A stretch of 64,000 bases of DNA from Tuctoria greenei (taxonomy: Eukaryota; Streptophyta; Magnoliopsida; Poales; Poaceae): contig JAYESD010000005.1 in NCBI GenBank assembly GCA_036927565.1, positions 91,800,301 to 91,864,300 on the forward strand, written 5' to 3'. Both the position numbers and the translations under genes were made by a program. Positions 42,848 to 53,900 of this stretch are shown in pieces. Position 1 is the first letter of the stretch; every line of letters begins with the position of its first letter. The notes under the pieces are model-generated. The model saw nothing but the letters and a program-made list of their open reading frames with translations, did no database searches and was not told the origin of the DNA.

Positions 42848-43268
42848 CTCTTTTGATTCTTTGATAGATAGCCTGAATGCAGGAGTGCCCCCCCCCCCCC
42901 ACAACACTATCATGAAATGCTCCAATCAACTTAGTGCAGATGGCAGAATTCTCATCTACCCAGATTGCCCCATGTATTCTAATGAGGCCTTGATGTAAAG
43001 AATACCCTTTCTCATCAGGACTGTGGACTGCTAGTTTAGCTAAGAGCTGCTGAGCCTCTCCATCAGTTACATAAGAATTCATAACCTCTTGAATCCACAA
43101 TGGTTGAACCTCCTGCACCACAGTCATCTCCATCACATGACTCCTTCTAGACAAAGCATCAGCCACCACATTTTCCTTCCCTTTTTTGTAACTGATTCTG
43201 AATTTAAGGCCCATAAGTTTTGTCATGGCTTTCCACTGAAGATCAAATTGGAGATGTTGATCTTCCAA
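42848..43268 (-). pseudogene. RNase H end and integrase N-terminus of G4, part right of G3
   Basis: The minus strand reads KLMGLKFRISYKKGKENVVADALSRRSHVMEM, then the integrase zinc region GAFHDSVVGGGGHSCIQAIYQRIKRAF, where G3 interrupts. The continuation (FWWAGLKQAIEDFV) is at 35530, which restores a typical YQRIKR-FFWPGLK stretch once G3 is removed. A 14-base C run at 42888-42901 encodes the GGGG. Confidence 0.85.
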
Positions 43269-44620
43269 GAAACAAAGGCTTTATGGTCAGTTTTGATCAC
43301 AAACTCACTTCTTTGAAGATATGGGCGCCACCTATCTACATCCATCATTAAGGCCAGAAATTCCTTCTCATAGATGGACCAAGCCTTGTGTTTCACCCCC
43401 AAAGCCTTGCTGAGGAAGGCTATAGGTCTACTGTTTTGCATCAAAACTGCTCCTAAACCCAAGTCACTGGCATCAGTTTCCATCACAAAAGGTTCTGCAA
43501 AATTAGGCAAAGCCAGTACTGGTGTTGAAGACATAGCTTCCTTTAACTGTTGAAAAGCCAACTCAGCTGCTGTAGTCCAAACAAAGTGTTTCCCTTTTAG
43601 GACAGCAATAAGGGATTTGGAAATGATCCCATAGCCTTGAACAAACTTTCTGTAGTAGCATGTAAGCCCCAAAAATGCTCTCAGCTCAATAAAAGAGGTT
43701 GGAGTAGGCCACTGAAGCATGGCTGTTGTCTTTTGAGGATCAGTCTGAATGCCTGCAGCAGAAATAATGTGGCCCAAATAGACCAACTCCTTTTGTGCAA
43801 AGTGACATTTGGACAATTTCAAATAAAACTGATGAGCCTGTAGAGTCTCAAAAACTGTCCTCAAATGTTGAATATGCAGCTCTAGAGATGGACTATAGAT
43901 TAAAATATCATCAATGGAGACTAAAACAAACTTTCTAACGAATGGGGATAGGATGGAGTTCATAGCACATTGAAAAGATGCAGGGGCATTAGTAAGTCCA
44001 AAAGGCATCACCTTAAACTGGTAGTGACCACAGTGAGTTTTGAAAGCAGTTTTATACTCCTCCCCTTGCTTCATTCTCAACTGATGGTATCCAGACTTCA
44101 TGTCAAAGCTAGTGAAGAACTGAGCCCCCCCCTCCCCCCCAGTTCATCAATTATCTCTTCCACCAATGGCATTGAGAATCTATTCTTTATAGTTTAGTCA
44201 TTGAGCTTTCTGTAGTCAATACAAAATCTCCATGACCCATCCTTCTTTTGGACTAGTAGCACTGGGGAAGCAGAAGGGCTCACACTATGCTCAATGAGAC
44301 CAGCTTGTAACAACTCTGCTACTTGTCTCTCAATCTCAGTCTTGTGTAGTGGAGAGTATCTGTAGGGTCTAGCATTGACTGGAATGACCCCTGGGACCAA
44401 TGAAATCGGGATGATCAAATGGTCTTGAGGGTGGTAATGTTTTGGGATCTTCAAACAAGTGATTAAACTCCTCCAACAACCCTTGCACCCCAGGAAGATC
44501 CTCTGTCCTTGGCATCTTCCCCTGCTCCTCCTCCACCACCTGCACCAGTGCCAAAGCCCACACATCATTGCCCACTAACAGCTTTTCAAACTGAGTTGAA
44601 GACAACTGGGACAGCTCCTA
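43223..44620 (-). pseudogene. Reverse transcriptase and RNase H of G4
   Basis: Motifs: VNARPYRYSPLHKTEIERQVAELLQAGLIEHSVSPSASPVLLVQKKDGSWRFCIDYRKLND, then a stop and a C-run frameshift, MKSGYHQLRMKQGEEYKTAFKTHCGHYQFKVMPFGLTNAPASF and LVSIDDILIYS. The catalytic DD remains but the aromatic residue before it is Ser. Then YLGHIISAAGIQTDP, LRAFLGLTCYYRKFVQGYG, and RNase H with METDASDLGLGAVLMQNSRPIAFLSKAL and EFVIKTDHKA. Confidence 0.88.
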
Positions 44621-44746
44621 TTGCTCCTGAAGGCGATCACCCATTAATTTCACCATCTGATCTTGCACAGGAAAATGGAGCTTCTTATGTACCCAATCAC
44701 ACTGCATTGGGCTAAAAGAGGACAACCAATCATATCCCAAATTGCA

Positions 44747-45262
44747 TCATAGGCTCCCAGTGGAAGAACCCTCATGTCTGTTGTGAATTTTTATTCCATT
44801 GCACCACCATTGCAAGTCGAGAACAATGTGGGTGGACTCCATAGCATCCCCACTGGCAGATTTCACCTGGAGCGCTGAACAGGGCACAATGACCAGGTTC
44901 AAACGGTCCACAAAGGCCTTGTTGACGAATGTGAGAGAGCTCCCAGAGTCTACCAACAGCAGAAAAACCTTGTTCTTCACAAGAGCTCTCAACCTCATAC
45001 AAGTAGCCCCTTGTGTTCCTGTCACAACATGCGCTGATAACAGACAACAATTTTCCTCCTACAAGTCTTCATGCTCCAACTGTAATAGTACTTCTTCAGA
45101 CAGGCAATGTTCATTGTCAGTTGTAGTTAACATGTGGAGCTGGGATTGTGGACGCTTAGAACAGAGGGCAGAATGACCTGGCTCATATTTTTCCTCACAA
45201 GCATAAGAAAGGCCATTCAGTCTGCGGTAGTCACGTAATTGTCGGTCCCTGCTAGGATCCAT
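44747..45262 (-). pseudogene. Gag end and protease of G4
   Basis: At 45225-45170 the minus strand reads LSYACEEKYEPGHSALCSKR, a zinc-knuckle-like CxxC...H...C motif in which the first Cys is Tyr. About 100 codons later comes FLLLVDSGSSLTFVNKAFVDRL, the protease active site (DSGSS). One stop lies between. Processing of the polyprotein is the expected role. Confidence 0.8.
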
Positions 45263-46500
45263 CCCAGAGCCTCCTGCTCTTCACTCCAATTTCACAGCAG
45301 CTGCCCCCTGCTTCCCTACACTCAGCTGCCTTGGCGTGCAGAACTTCCTTTTCTCCAGTAAGTCTCTTTGCACCTTGGCCAAGATCACCATTCTTGTTAC
45401 AGTTCAAGGGATTTGAGACTGAACCACCGACTGTAACTCATACTTTAGACCCTTTGTGAACTGCTGCACAAAAAAAACCTCGTCCAACTCTCGATTGTGC
45501 ATAGTGTTAGCATACCTCCTCTCCTCAAATTCCGCGACATACTCCTCCAGAGTCCCTGTCTGTTGCAAATGCAGAATATCATACATGGCTTGAGAATACT
45601 CAAAGGAACCAAACTTGTTCTTCACTGCTTCAGAAAATCTTTCCCAATTGGTCAATCCTTCGGTCTTCTTTAAAGTCTACAACCATTTAGCTGCTCTCTC
45701 TTCCATATGCAGGGATGCAGCTCGCACCCAGCAGCCCTCAGCCACCTTGTACAGGGAAAAGTAATCCTCACATTTGTCAAGCCATATGACCGAATTATCA
45801 CCAGAAAATTTTGGGAATGACAACTTCATCCAGCTCCTGTCTTTGCCCCCACCTTACCGCCCTCTTAGCGGCCAATCCAGTTCCTCCTTTGCTTCATCAC
45901 TTTGCCCCCTCCTCTGATAGTCAAATCTACCTCTAAACTCCTAATCCTCCTCTCGATTCCTACCTCTGACCTCCTGGTACTCCTCTCTCATTCGGCCTCT
46001 ATCCTCCATTCGATTCCTACCCCTAACCTCCTGGTACACCTCTCCCTCCACCCCTATCCTCTTCTCTGTTCCTACCCCTAACCTCCTGATACTCCTCTCT
46101 CATCTTCCTTCCTGCTCTCCGCCGCGGAGGTCGGCGATGGCGCACCATTCCCCCTTCATCAGCCTCTACCAAACTCCACCTCTGTTTCCGATCGCCACTC
46201 TCTCAACCTCTTCCCCATCTATTCCACCTGCTTGAACAGAGTCTCTCGCTCTTGAGCCGCCTGTTGTGCCACCGACACCACGAGTGCCTATTGCCCTTGC
46301 AACTCGTGTTGGCTGTTGGTCAGCCCTTCCAATAGGCAGAAGACGCGCTCCCAATGTTTGCCTTCCATCTTTGCCACCTGCTCCATCGCAGACAGCACGA
46401 ACCGCATCTGCACCGATGGTTTTGGAGCCGGCGCTGTCGCGAGTCACCCGCGGAAGTCGACCGATCTCAACGATGGCGACCACCTCCTCACTGATCACCC
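45263..46500 (-). pseudogene. Gag of G4
   Basis: The recognisable core is MTNWERFSEAVKNKFGSFEYSQAMYDILHLQQTGTLEEYVAEFEERRYANTM...DEVFFVQQFTKGLKYELQSVV (45655-45404). Upstream, decayed pieces of the same domain lead into an arginine-rich linker at 45850-46120 and a presumed start near 46480. Stops and frameshifts are frequent upstream of 45660. Confidence 0.7.
45930..46115. repeat. Short tandem repeat in G4 gag
   Basis: About three units of roughly 64 bp share ATTCCTACCCCTAACCTCCTGGTACTCCTCTCTC. They encode an arginine-rich low-complexity linker on the minus strand. Confidence 0.65.
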
Positions 46501-46531
46501 CACCACCTAGCGAAACGCCGCCCAGAAGACC

Positions 46532-46544
46532 GGCTCTGATACCA
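46532..46544 (-). promoter_or_regulatory. Primer binding site of G4
   Basis: The minus strand reads TGGTATCAGAGCC just inside the 5' LTR, a full match to the initiator-Met tRNA complement. Confidence 0.92.
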
Positions 46545-46546
46545 GT

Positions 46547-46914
46547 TGTGATGTCCCGTGGTCGGAAGGTCATCGGAACTCCGGTGTGAGCGCGATCACG
46601 GATCTCGTCGGCAAGGATATGCACGCACGAGTGACGATAAGCAGAGACACGAGAGGTTTGTTACGATTATGTTTTTCTGCCTCCTCTCCAAGATGGTTTG
46701 GGTACATAAACTTGTTCCTAACGTATGGGTCCCACTCCACAACACCGGGCCCACACGTCAGCTCACTCCACACCAGTAGTACTCACGCTCCTGACACAGC
46801 CTTCCCCGTACTCACACTTTGCCCAATCACTCTTCCTTCTCCCGCAGCTCCGCTGATGTCTCAGTTCCCATCTCCGTCGCCGGTGATGCCGCTCGTTCTG
46901 CAGCCGTCGTCACA
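46547..46914 (-). repeat. 5' LTR of G4
   Basis: 368 bp, TGTGATGTCCCGTGG to CGTCGTCACA, homologous along its length to 33971-34337. Confidence 0.92.
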
Positions 46915-46919
46915 TTCTG

Positions 46920-47235
46920 GAATTCTAGACACATGAAATTTAAACAGCCCTTCAAAAATTATTCTTCTAGAACCATTTGGATTTTGTCATGGAGACATTT
47001 ACGAGGATGGATCTCGTTGCACCGGCCAACGTGGGCCGACTTTCTTGCATGTGGGTCAATTATGAAAGGGCAGCCGAGGGGGTGGGCAGCAAGCGTTTCC
47101 ATTACAGACCTACAGTTATCCCTGGGACCTGCGAGTCAGCAACCAATCAGTAAAACCCTAGCAATCCCGTCTCCGACCAACCGCCTCGGGATTCTGCCCA
47201 ACCCAAGCTCGCACGACTCGGGTCGAGCAGCGGCC
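46920..47235 (+). other. Presumed upstream and 5' untranslated region of the PHD-finger gene
   Basis: Not part of G4. It contains AAAACCCTAGCAATCCC (47153), a telo-box-like word common in plant 5' leaders, followed by GC-richer sequence up to the ATG at 47236. No other element is recognised. Confidence 0.4.
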
Positions 47236-48038
47236 ATGGACGGACATCGAGACTTTAGGAGGAGCGGTCGTCAACGAACCTGTGCCGCTTGGAGACGGAG
47301 AAGTTCTTCTGCCCAATGATGATGTGTGTGTGCTGTGTGGTGATGGCGGCGAGTTACTTTGGTAAAAGTTTTGGTTCTTTCTTCCGGCCAATCTACTTGC
47401 CCAGGTTTTTTGCCCTCGATCAAGGTTGTAATGTCACATCAAACTCGGGAATTGACAAATTCTTTGTATGGATGTATTGATGCGCAACGATCTTCGGTAT
47501 TGTTCCTACACTCGTTACAGATGACACTGGGCTTCACAATGTGATCTGTAACCATGGTCCATGTACTTATGTTACCAAACCTAATGTGTATTACATCCTC
47601 GATCATAAACTTGTTTGTCTATAGGTCTTTTCACAATGGATCTTCTGCTTTGCTTGTTTTGCCTTTTCTGACCCGTCTTTACATATTTGATATTATTAGC
47701 TGTGAGGGGCCATGCTTGAGGTCGTTCCACCCTACTAGGGAAGCTGATGAACATTATGGCTGCCCAACACTTGGCTTCACCACTGCACAAGTAGAGGTGA
47801 TTCTTTATCATCAGTTCAGTTTATTGGTACAATGTTATTTATTTATTTATTTCTTGCTTTCTTTCTTTATTTCCTGCTCTGTACTAGACAATGACACTAT
47901 CTTGAGATATTTTCCCCTATCATCAATGTAGGCAATGCGACATTTTTTCTGTGAGGACTTCTCAAATAATAGGCAAAACCAGCTCACTATTAATCATGAT
48001 GTGTGCGCGCTGTGTGGTGATGGAGGGCCATTGGTGTG
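47236..48038 (+). pseudogene. Host-type tandem PHD-finger gene fragment, EDM2-like
   Basis: Three exons are visible. Exon 1 (to 47361) encodes NEPVPLGDGEVLLPNDDVCVLCGDGGELL and ends in TG before GTAAAAG. Exon 2 (47700-47796) starts C-TGT-GAG after a TTATTAG acceptor, so the join reads LLCCEGPCLRSFHPTREADEHYGCPTLGFTTAQVE. Exon 3 (47932-48038) reads AMRHFFCED...NHDVCALCGDGGPLV and ends TG before GTAAGTG, repeating the exon 1 pattern. The C-x2-C...CCEGxCLRSFHxT pattern is that of the EDM2-type PHD fingers, which bind modified histone H3. The ATG at 47236 is out of frame with the PHD finger, so a one-base shift or another start is needed. G6 sits in the next intron, so the 3' part is lost or displaced. 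Confidence 0.65.
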
Positions 48039-48275
48039 GTAAGTGTTGTACTCTTTTTCCTAGTCGATTTATTACCATATGCTTAACTAGCAACATGAAA
48101 CAGATGCTTACATAGCGCATGAAAGTTTGTTTGATTAGTTGTTGTGGATGAATCTTCAGTTATGCACAAAAGTCTCAACTTTATTCATAGGGGGTGTTAA
48201 AATTGTTATCACAATTAATTTTAATCAGTCTATGAAATATTTTACCGGTGCATGCATCTTGTTCTGCACGCATGA
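48039..48275 (+). other. Intron sequence after PHD exon 3
   Basis: It begins with the donor GTAAGTG and is AT-rich. It ends CATGA, directly followed by the TGTAACACCC start of G6. No feature otherwise. Confidence 0.45.
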
Positions 48276-48834
48276 TGTAACACCCAAAGTTTCAAATTTT
48301 GAAATAAAAGGAAATATACTAGGAATGCATCATGTGTACTGCATTTGGTTTGAAAATTTGATTTAAAAATGCGCTAGAATTTCGCTTGAAATTAGAAAAA
48401 GAATTCAAATTGTAAAAAAGAATTGAAAAAGAAAAGAGAAAACCCTGCACAGGCCTATTCTCTGGGCGTGGCCCATTTCCTTTCCCCCTCCCCCCTTTCC
48501 CTTTTCCCCCGCCGGCCCAAGGCCCAACCACCCCTTTCCTTCTCCCCTCTCTTTCTCTACGTGTGGACCCCAGCCGTCAGGCCCTCCTCTTTCCTTACGC
48601 CTCACGCGACAGGGAGCCGGTGATGCCACCCCGATTTCAAATGCCGGCAAGGAAATCACCAGCCTTAATGGCCCCTATCACCTTCCATCGCCGTGGATCA
48701 CTTTCTGTGCTTCACCGCCCCCGTTCCCCTATAAATTCCGCCGTGCACCTCCGTTTTTCCCCACCCCGAGCTCGAAACCCTAGCCCCGTGCCAAGGTAAT
48801 GGCTCCGCCGTTCTCGTCGCTCTAGCCGATGCCT
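48276..48834 (+). repeat. First part of the 5' LTR of G6
   Basis: TGTAACACCCAAAGTTTC and onward match, in inverted orientation, the last part of 48835-52319 (GAAATTTTGGGTGTTACA at 52302-52319). A TATA box CCTATAAATTCC (about 48729-48740) matches the minus-strand TATAAATTCC of the G5 LTR near 51360. It stops exactly where the G5 LTR begins. Confidence 0.8.
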
Positions 48835-51800
48835 TGTCACACCCGGTCCCAACAAGACAACCGGATGACTTCCACATGTATGCCAGGATCGGTTCACATC
48901 ATACATGTGTAGACAAAAGTGTCATATCATTTATTACAAGCCATGTTCGAATACATAAATGTCTTACAATAATGACCCGTAGGTCTAAAATAAGATTACA
49001 AAGCAAAACAGCGGAAAAGTAAACTAGTGTGACTCCATGCACAGGCGTTGCCCGGGGGTTGCGCCAGCCTAGAACATCTTCTCCGGATCAGCGAAGAAGT
49101 CTTCATTCTCCACCTCTTCTCCATTGTAGACTGAGGAAAGATAATCAACAAGCAAGTTTGAGTACCAACGGTACTTAGCAAGTGGGAAAGAGATGACATG
49201 ACGGTGTTTAGAAAGCAAGGCCAAATTTGGGTTAAGCACTATAGCATTACATCCTATCCTTAGCTTTCATTAGCACCTACTTCTAAGTGTATGAACCCAA
49301 CCATAACCCATTTGTAATCCAAGTCCCAACCAACCAAACCACCATTCATTGACTAATTATGAATTGGACACCAAGCCGCTCTTGTCCGTGAGCACGGCTG
49401 TCATGACAGTTTCTAAATCTCTGCACAGAATGTACCCTTTACCCACAAGCCATGATTTCATCCCCTGTTGCCAGGTGGACTAAGTAAACCTCCCTGATGC
49501 CCGTGGTCGCGAACCACATTGCACACTTCCTTTGATGTGAGGCCAGGAGATCACTACGAGGTCTTTACAAAGGATTCTCCCGACGCGTACTAGCCCTCTG
49601 AGGTTTCACCCCTGTACAAAAGTGTGAGCCGTTACACCACGACTCAACACCCCAGATGCCCCCTCTTGAGCCATGCAGATCCCAAGGCAGTACATCCTGA
49701 ACCAATTCTCCACACTATCCAATCACTAATACTACACCGAGAGAGGCCTAATTAATCGACCAAGCTGCCCCATACACAGTCTTGTGGTGATACTATATAG
49801 CTTAGTGGCTTTCTCCATAAACCGGTCCTTAGAATCCGGCAAGGTTCATACCCCAAAACCCGGGTCTCGTGCGTACTGCACCATACCAACCAAACCAGCC
49901 CGTCAGATTCCTATCCACTACAATTCAATTCACCAAATCTCAATAAATGAATCACAACAATGGATAATATAACATGTATGTAGAGAAATTTCCCTCCCAA
50001 AACTAAGCATGGCTAAGCGTAAAAGTAATAGTAAAACCTACTCAAACCAACCTGGTGACAAGGAATTATATGGAAGGATGCAGTAAATAGGATTCAATTT
50101 ATTAAGCATGCAACTAACTAAAACTTAATAAAACGGGTGCAAAATGGTCAAGGAACTTGCCTTCTTTGAAGTGTGGGTCGGTGAAGTGGTAGTCCTGAAG
50201 ATTGTAAGTCGGCTCGGGAACCGACTCTAAATACATCATCACATGTGGAACGGAAAGTAGCAGCACACAATAAGAACAAGAGAATAAATGCACACCACAA
50301 ATAAGTAAACACAAAAGAAAACCTACGCAATTACGTCGCTAACACTATGTCCTTAGTAAGACTTTATTTAGTGGTGTGGGTGGAAGTGTGGATTTTAGTA
50401 CCTATATGGGTTTATTAGGAATTCAGCACAATCAGCAAATTAAATGCATTATTTTATCCTAAAGAGATTGGGAAATAATAATAAAATAATACCCTAAGTG
50501 ATTTGTGCAAAAAGAGAGAGTTCTCATGTGATTTTATGTAATTTACAATTAATACAGGGGCTTTTATGCAAAACAAACATGAACAGGGGCCTAGAAATAC
50601 TTTATAACATAACCAGGGGGTTAATCATAATTTTCAGAGGCTAAAAACATAATTTATGGTGAAAACAGGGGCTAAAATACCATATTTATTCATTTAACAG
50701 TGCTGACATAATTTAATTAAAGTCCAGGGGCTTGTCCATAAAGTACAGGACCTCAGTGTAAATAATTTAAATTTGCGCAGGGGGCTATGTGTAAAACTGG
50801 CAATGGTTAAATGTATTTGAATCTGGGCCGTTGGATCTAACGCATGCGGCCCAGATTTAAAACGCGCGAAGGGGTACGCCCCTTCTAATCTCGGCCGTTG
50901 GCCTCAGATCGACGGCTGAGGATGGGCCACGTCGCCCCAGGGGCGGCGCGCACCCAGGCGCGCGGCGTGCGCTCGGCGCCTGGCGGCGCGCTGCGGCCGG
51001 GCTGCGCCGGCGATGGCCAATCGGCCAAACTGGCGCCCTAGACCATGCTACAACGAGGGAAAAGAGAGAGGGGAATGAGATGAGCTCACCAAGGGGGTCG
51101 TGGAGCTCGGATTGGGGGCGGAGGGGCGTGGGCGACGGCGTATGGCGGCGGCCCTCTGCGGAGCTCTGTGAAATCGATGAAGCGGTAGCGAAAGTCTCAA
51201 ACGGAGGTGCCCGGCGTGTTCCTGGAGGCATGGCGCACGTGTTAGATCGGGAGGGAGGGAGAGAACAGGGGCGAGTCGACGGGAACATCGGCGACAAACC
51301 TCGAACGTCGGCGGCTAGGGTTTTCGAGCTCGGGGTGGGGAAAATCGAGGCGCACGGCGGAATTTATAGGGGGGGGGGGGGGGCGAGGGCGACGGAGTAT
51401 GGAAGGTGATCCCGCGCAAAGGAAGGTGACTGGGGGCCATTATGGCTGGTGATTCCATGCTGGCGTTTGGATCGGGGCTACGGCTGTCAATGAAGCTCGA
51501 GGTTCGTGAGCTACTCGAGTTTGGCTCGTTAAAAGCTCGATTCGAGCTCGGCTCCACCAATAAACGAGCCGAACTCGAGCTTCATCTCGAGCTCGCGAGC
51601 TTGACGAGCTCGAGCTCGTTAAGCTCGATAAGGCTCGTTTAGATATATTCTGCTTTATAAATATTATTTATTAATATTTTTCTCTTGATTATTATTCATT
51701 TTTATAGCTTAAACGAGCTTCCCGAGCTCGAACTCGAGCTTTTACGAGCTTTAACCGAGCCTAACTATTTAAACGAGCCTTATCGAGCCGAGCTCGAGCT

Positions 51801-52319
51801 TGACTGCAGGATCGACCGAATTTTAGGCTCGGCTCGAACTCGACTCGAATTCTTAACGAGCTCGAGCCTCAGAGGGCAAGATCGCTCGAGCTCGGCTCGT
51901 TGACAGCCCTAATCGGGGCGGATTCGGCGGGGGCTCGGTCGGTCGCGGCGTAAGGAAAGGGAAGGCCCTGACGGGCGGGTCCTAGCGCGCAGAGAAAGGG
52001 AGAGGTGAAAGAGAGGGAGGGGGCGCGGGCCGAGCTGGGCTGTTGCGGGGTTGGGTCAGCGGGGAAAGAAAAGGAGAAGGGGAGGGGGAAGAAAAGAAAG
52101 ATGGGTCGGTTGGGGGATTAGGGCCCATGCGGCTGTTTTCCCTTTTTATTTTGTTTTCTCTTTTCTTTTTCATTTATTTATACAATTTGAATTTCTTTTT
52201 CAAATTTCAACCGAATTCTAGCGCATTTTGAAATTGAATTTTTTAATCCAAAGGCAAAAACATGATGCACTCCTAGAACATTTCCCTTGTTTTCAAATTT
52301 TGAAATTTTGGGTGTTACA
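48835..52319 (-). repeat. 3' LTR of G5
   Basis: 3485 bp from TGTCACACCCGG to GGTGTTACA. In element orientation it starts TGTAACACCC and ends GGGTGTGACA. A minus-strand CCTATAAATTCC at about 51358-51370 is the probable TATA box, next to a run of about 16 G. The outer half matches 58384-59443 in inverted orientation. A hAT MITE is nested at 51479-51911. Confidence 0.85.
51479..51911. mobile_element. hAT-type MITE rich in GAGCTC/CTCGAG palindromes
   Basis: 433 bp starting TACGGCTGTCAATGAAGCTCGAGG and ending CTCGTTGACAGCCCTA; the complement of the right end reads TAGGGCTGTCAACGAGCCGAGC, so the inverted ends match. Flanks are a perfect 8 bp duplication ATCGGGGC (51471-51478 and 51912-51919), the hAT signature. 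The interior is a dense, two-armed series of GAGCTCG and CTCGAGC words around an AT-rich middle (51640-51720). No coding. Confidence 0.9.
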
Positions 52320-52334
52320 ACTCTACCCCCCCTT
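52320..52334 (-). promoter_or_regulatory. Polypurine tract of G5
   Basis: AAGGGGGGGTAGAGT on the minus strand, directly before the 3' LTR start TGTAACACCC. Confidence 0.85.
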
Positions 52335-52375
52335 AAAAGGAATCTCGCCCCCGAGATTCGGACGTCCTAAGAGAA

Positions 52376-53900
52376 AAGGTTGGGGAACTCGACCTTGAGG
52401 TCTTCTTCTCTCTCTCATGTTGCTTCTACCTTAGAGTGATGTTTCCACTGCACTTTGCACATGCGAATCGTCTTGATTCTCATGACACGTTCTGATGTCT
52501 CTAGGATCTTGACTGGTCGTTCTTCGTAAGAAAGTTCTCTTGCACATCTATAGCTTCCATGGGTAATTGTTCCTCTGGTACCCTCAAACATTTCTTTAGC
52601 TGCGACACGTAGAACACATCATGCACATCTGACAGTTGAGAAGGTAGCTCGAGACGATAGGCTACTTCTCCTCTTCTCTCCAATATCTTAAACGGACCAA
52701 TATAATGGGGTGCTAGTTTTCCCTTCACTTTGAACCGTCTTAGACCTCTTACTGGTGATACCTTGAGATACACAAAGTCTCCGACCTCAAAGGTTAGATC
52801 ACGACGTCGAGCATCTGCGTAACTCTTCTGCCTTGACTGCGCCGTTTTCAGATTATTCCGGATCTCTTGTACCTGCCGTTCTGCTTCTCTTAATATCTTC
52901 GGTCCAAACACTTGACCTTCTCCGGTCTGATTCCAAAATAAGGGTGTCCTACACTTTCACCCATAAAGTGCCTCAAACGGGGACATCTAGAGACTAGCTT
53001 GGTAGCTGTTGTTGTAAGAAAATTCCGCATAGGGCAGATTTTTGTCCCAACTCTTACTATTCTTCAAGGCACACGCTCGCAGCATATCCTCCAAAATCTG
53101 ATTTGTGCGTTCTGTCTGGCCATCCGTCTGCGGGTGATACGCTGAGCTGAAATTCAGACGAGTATCCATTGACTCATGTAGCTTCTGCCAAAATCTTGAA
53201 GTGATCTGGGTACCTCGATCAGACACTATCTTCTTTGGAACACCGTGTAAACACACAATTCTTGCCATGTATAATTCTACCAACCGCGAACCATTGTAGC
53301 TTTCCTTGACTGGAATGAAGTGAGCTACCTTAGTCAACCGGTCCACGACAACCCATATGGAGTCGTATCCTGACTGGGTCCTTGGCAATCCCACAACAAA
53401 GTCCATACTTATCTCTTCCCATTTCCACTCGAGTATCTTGAGTGGTTGAAGTAGTCCAGCAGGTCTCTGATGTTCCGCCTTGACTAACTGACATGTGTCA
53501 CACAGAGCCACGTACTCGGCCACATCACGCTTCATACCAAGCCACCAGTATCGATCCTTAAGGTCTTGGTACATCTTGGTACTCCCAGGATGAATAGAGT
53601 AGTACGAGTCGTGGGCTTCTCTTAATATCAACTCTCGGATCTCCTTGACATTCGGCACGCATATCCTCTTTCCTAACCACAGGGTTCCATGTTCATCTTC
53701 CCTGAAACTTGGGGCTTTGCCAGCCTTCATCAGCTTCTTAAGTTTTTGGATCTTCTTATCCTCTTTTTGGCCTTCTCTAATGTCTTGTTCCAACGTGGAG
53801 TCCACTTCCATAACTATTGCATCTGCATTAAACACTATGCACAGGTTTAATCTTGCAAACTCTTCACATAGCTGCGGTTGATAAGCCTAGATCGTCATGA
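52376..53900 (-). pseudogene. Integrase of G5 with C-terminal chromodomain
   Basis: The main frame (53835-52987) shows the zinc region HDSYYSIHPGSTKMYQDLKDRYWW to ALCDTCQLVKAEH, then SMDFVVGLPRTQSGYDSIWVVVDRLTKVAHF, IVSDRGTQITSRFW and QTDGQTERTNQ, so D, D and E are intact. The next frame (52911-52501) has EVGDFVYLKVSPVRGLRRFKVKGKLAPHYIGPFKILERRGEVAYRLELP. A chromodomain follows at 52500-52376: RPVKILETSERVMRIKTIRMCKVQWKHHS then EAT-stop-EREEDLKVEFPNLF, with the conserved Trp of TWE changed to a stop. A frameshift separates the first two parts near 52950. Confidence 0.87.

Larger units (their letters stand above)
33971..46914 (-). mobile_element. Ty3/gypsy chromovirus G4, interrupted by G3
   Basis: Short LTRs (33971-34337 and 46547-46914) are flanked by a perfect 5 bp duplication TTCTG (33966-33970 and 46915-46919). 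The primer site is TGGTATCAGAGCC (initiator Met) and the polypurine tract GGAGGGGAAGG. On the minus strand lie gag, protease, RT, RNase H, integrase and a C-terminal chromodomain. G3 splits the integrase zinc region. The RT style (RPYRY...EIERQVAELL) suggests a Reina-like group, which I cannot confirm. Confidence 0.88.

Noticed and set aside
46166..46624. 152-codon minus-strand frame and overlapping plus-strand frames
   Set aside because: Overlaps the G4 LTR, primer site and decayed gag start; translation is unlike gag in either frame.
48276..48834. Independent truncated solo LTR
   Set aside because: Possible, but its orientation, position and the resumption of the same LTR type at 58384 fit better as the split G6 5' LTR.
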